From NCBI GenBank assembly GCA_947165105.1, contig CAMUZC010000090.1, positions 1 to 5,799 on the forward strand: a stretch of 5,799 nucleotides of DNA, in the 5' to 3' direction. Of this stretch, positions 5,689 to 5,799 are shown piece by piece. The translations under genes were made by a program, and so were the position numbers. This stretch comes from an uncultured Lachnospiraceae bacterium. Lineage in GTDB: Bacteria > Bacillota_A > Clostridia > TANB77 > CAG-508. Below the pieces are notes generated by a model. That model worked only from the letters and a program-made list of their open reading frames with translations, did not search any database and had not been told where the DNA came from. The first letter of the stretch is position 1; the number at the start of each line of letters is the position of its first letter.

Positions 5689-5799
5689 ATTTTTTAATTT
5701 TAATTTTTTATTATTTTTATCTTTATTATTTGTTAAGCTACCTTCTATTTTATGCGTACTAATATAAAAATCAAATAATTTTTCAAAATTATTATTTAC
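5683..5799 (-). CDS. 3' end of an unidentified upstream gene (5' part outside window)
   Basis: Reading the minus strand from the window edge, one frame is open for 38 codons and ends with TAA at 5685-5683, while the other two frames hit stops at once. The peptide starts VNNNFEKLFDFYISTHKIEG and finishes in an Asn/Lys-rich tail. The tail looks like a disordered basic C-terminus, and the preceding FEKLFDFYISTHKI looks like the end of a folded helix or strand. An open run of this length is not expected by chance in such AT-rich DNA. I do not recognise the family. It lies in the same direction as, and 38 bp upstream of, the glucan synthase gene. Confidence 0.55.
   Translation of the reverse strand, partial: VNNNFEKLFDFYISTHKIEGSLTNNKDKNNKKLKLKNN

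Noticed and set aside
1..5799. tRNA, rRNA, CRISPR array, insertion sequence or attachment site
   Set aside because: No cloverleaf-like segment, spaced direct repeats, terminal inverted repeats or transposase motifs were seen. Almost all the sequence is accounted for by coding regions.

Overview
The window is AT-rich and almost entirely filled by one very long gene on the minus strand (101-5644, 1847 codons, no in-frame stop under the standard code, no sign of introns). It is flanked by the ends of two other genes. On the plus strand, 1-104 is the 3' end of a gene whose last 33 residues look like the end of a SUI1/eIF1-type translation factor. On the minus strand, 5683-5799 is the last 38 codons of an unidentified upstream gene. 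Packing is extreme. The two convergent genes share the tetranucleotide TTAA at 101-104 as their stop codons, and the spacer between the two minus-strand genes is only 38 bp.

The long gene encodes a multidomain alpha-glucan (glycogen/starch) synthesis protein. From the N-terminus it has: an acidic Glu-rich low-complexity tract (about 4-56); an alpha-helical, HEAT/ARM-like region (about 66-345); a beta-rich domain (about 350-475); a GH13 alpha-amylase-like barrel (about 491-860) with its C-terminal beta-domain (about 965-1092); a helical connector (about 1095-1212); a GT5 glycogen/starch synthase with both Rossmann halves (about 1216-1705); and a C-terminal CBM48/AMPK-beta-type glycogen-binding module (about 1764-1847). 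The GH13 part keeps the nucleophile Asp657 and acid/base Glu736 but has lost other near-invariant residues, so it may be a remodelled or non-catalytic glucan-binding domain. The GT5 part keeps most donor-site residues, but the usual Lys of the KxGGL loop is Thr1232. The expected role is to hold, and perhaps prime or reshape, an alpha-glucan while the GT5 domain elongates it, in the cytosol because no signal peptide or membrane segment is visible.

Origin: the absence of a Shine-Dalgarno sequence, the A-rich start context, the low-complexity tracts, the AMPK-type module and the SUI1-like neighbour argue for a eukaryote with a compact, intron-poor, AT-rich genome (an anaerobic or amoeboid protist is plausible) or for a large DNA virus of such a host. 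The sequence alone does not decide between these. Neither neighbour has an obvious metabolic link to glucan synthesis, so no operon-like system is claimed. The interest lies in the architecture of the single large protein.
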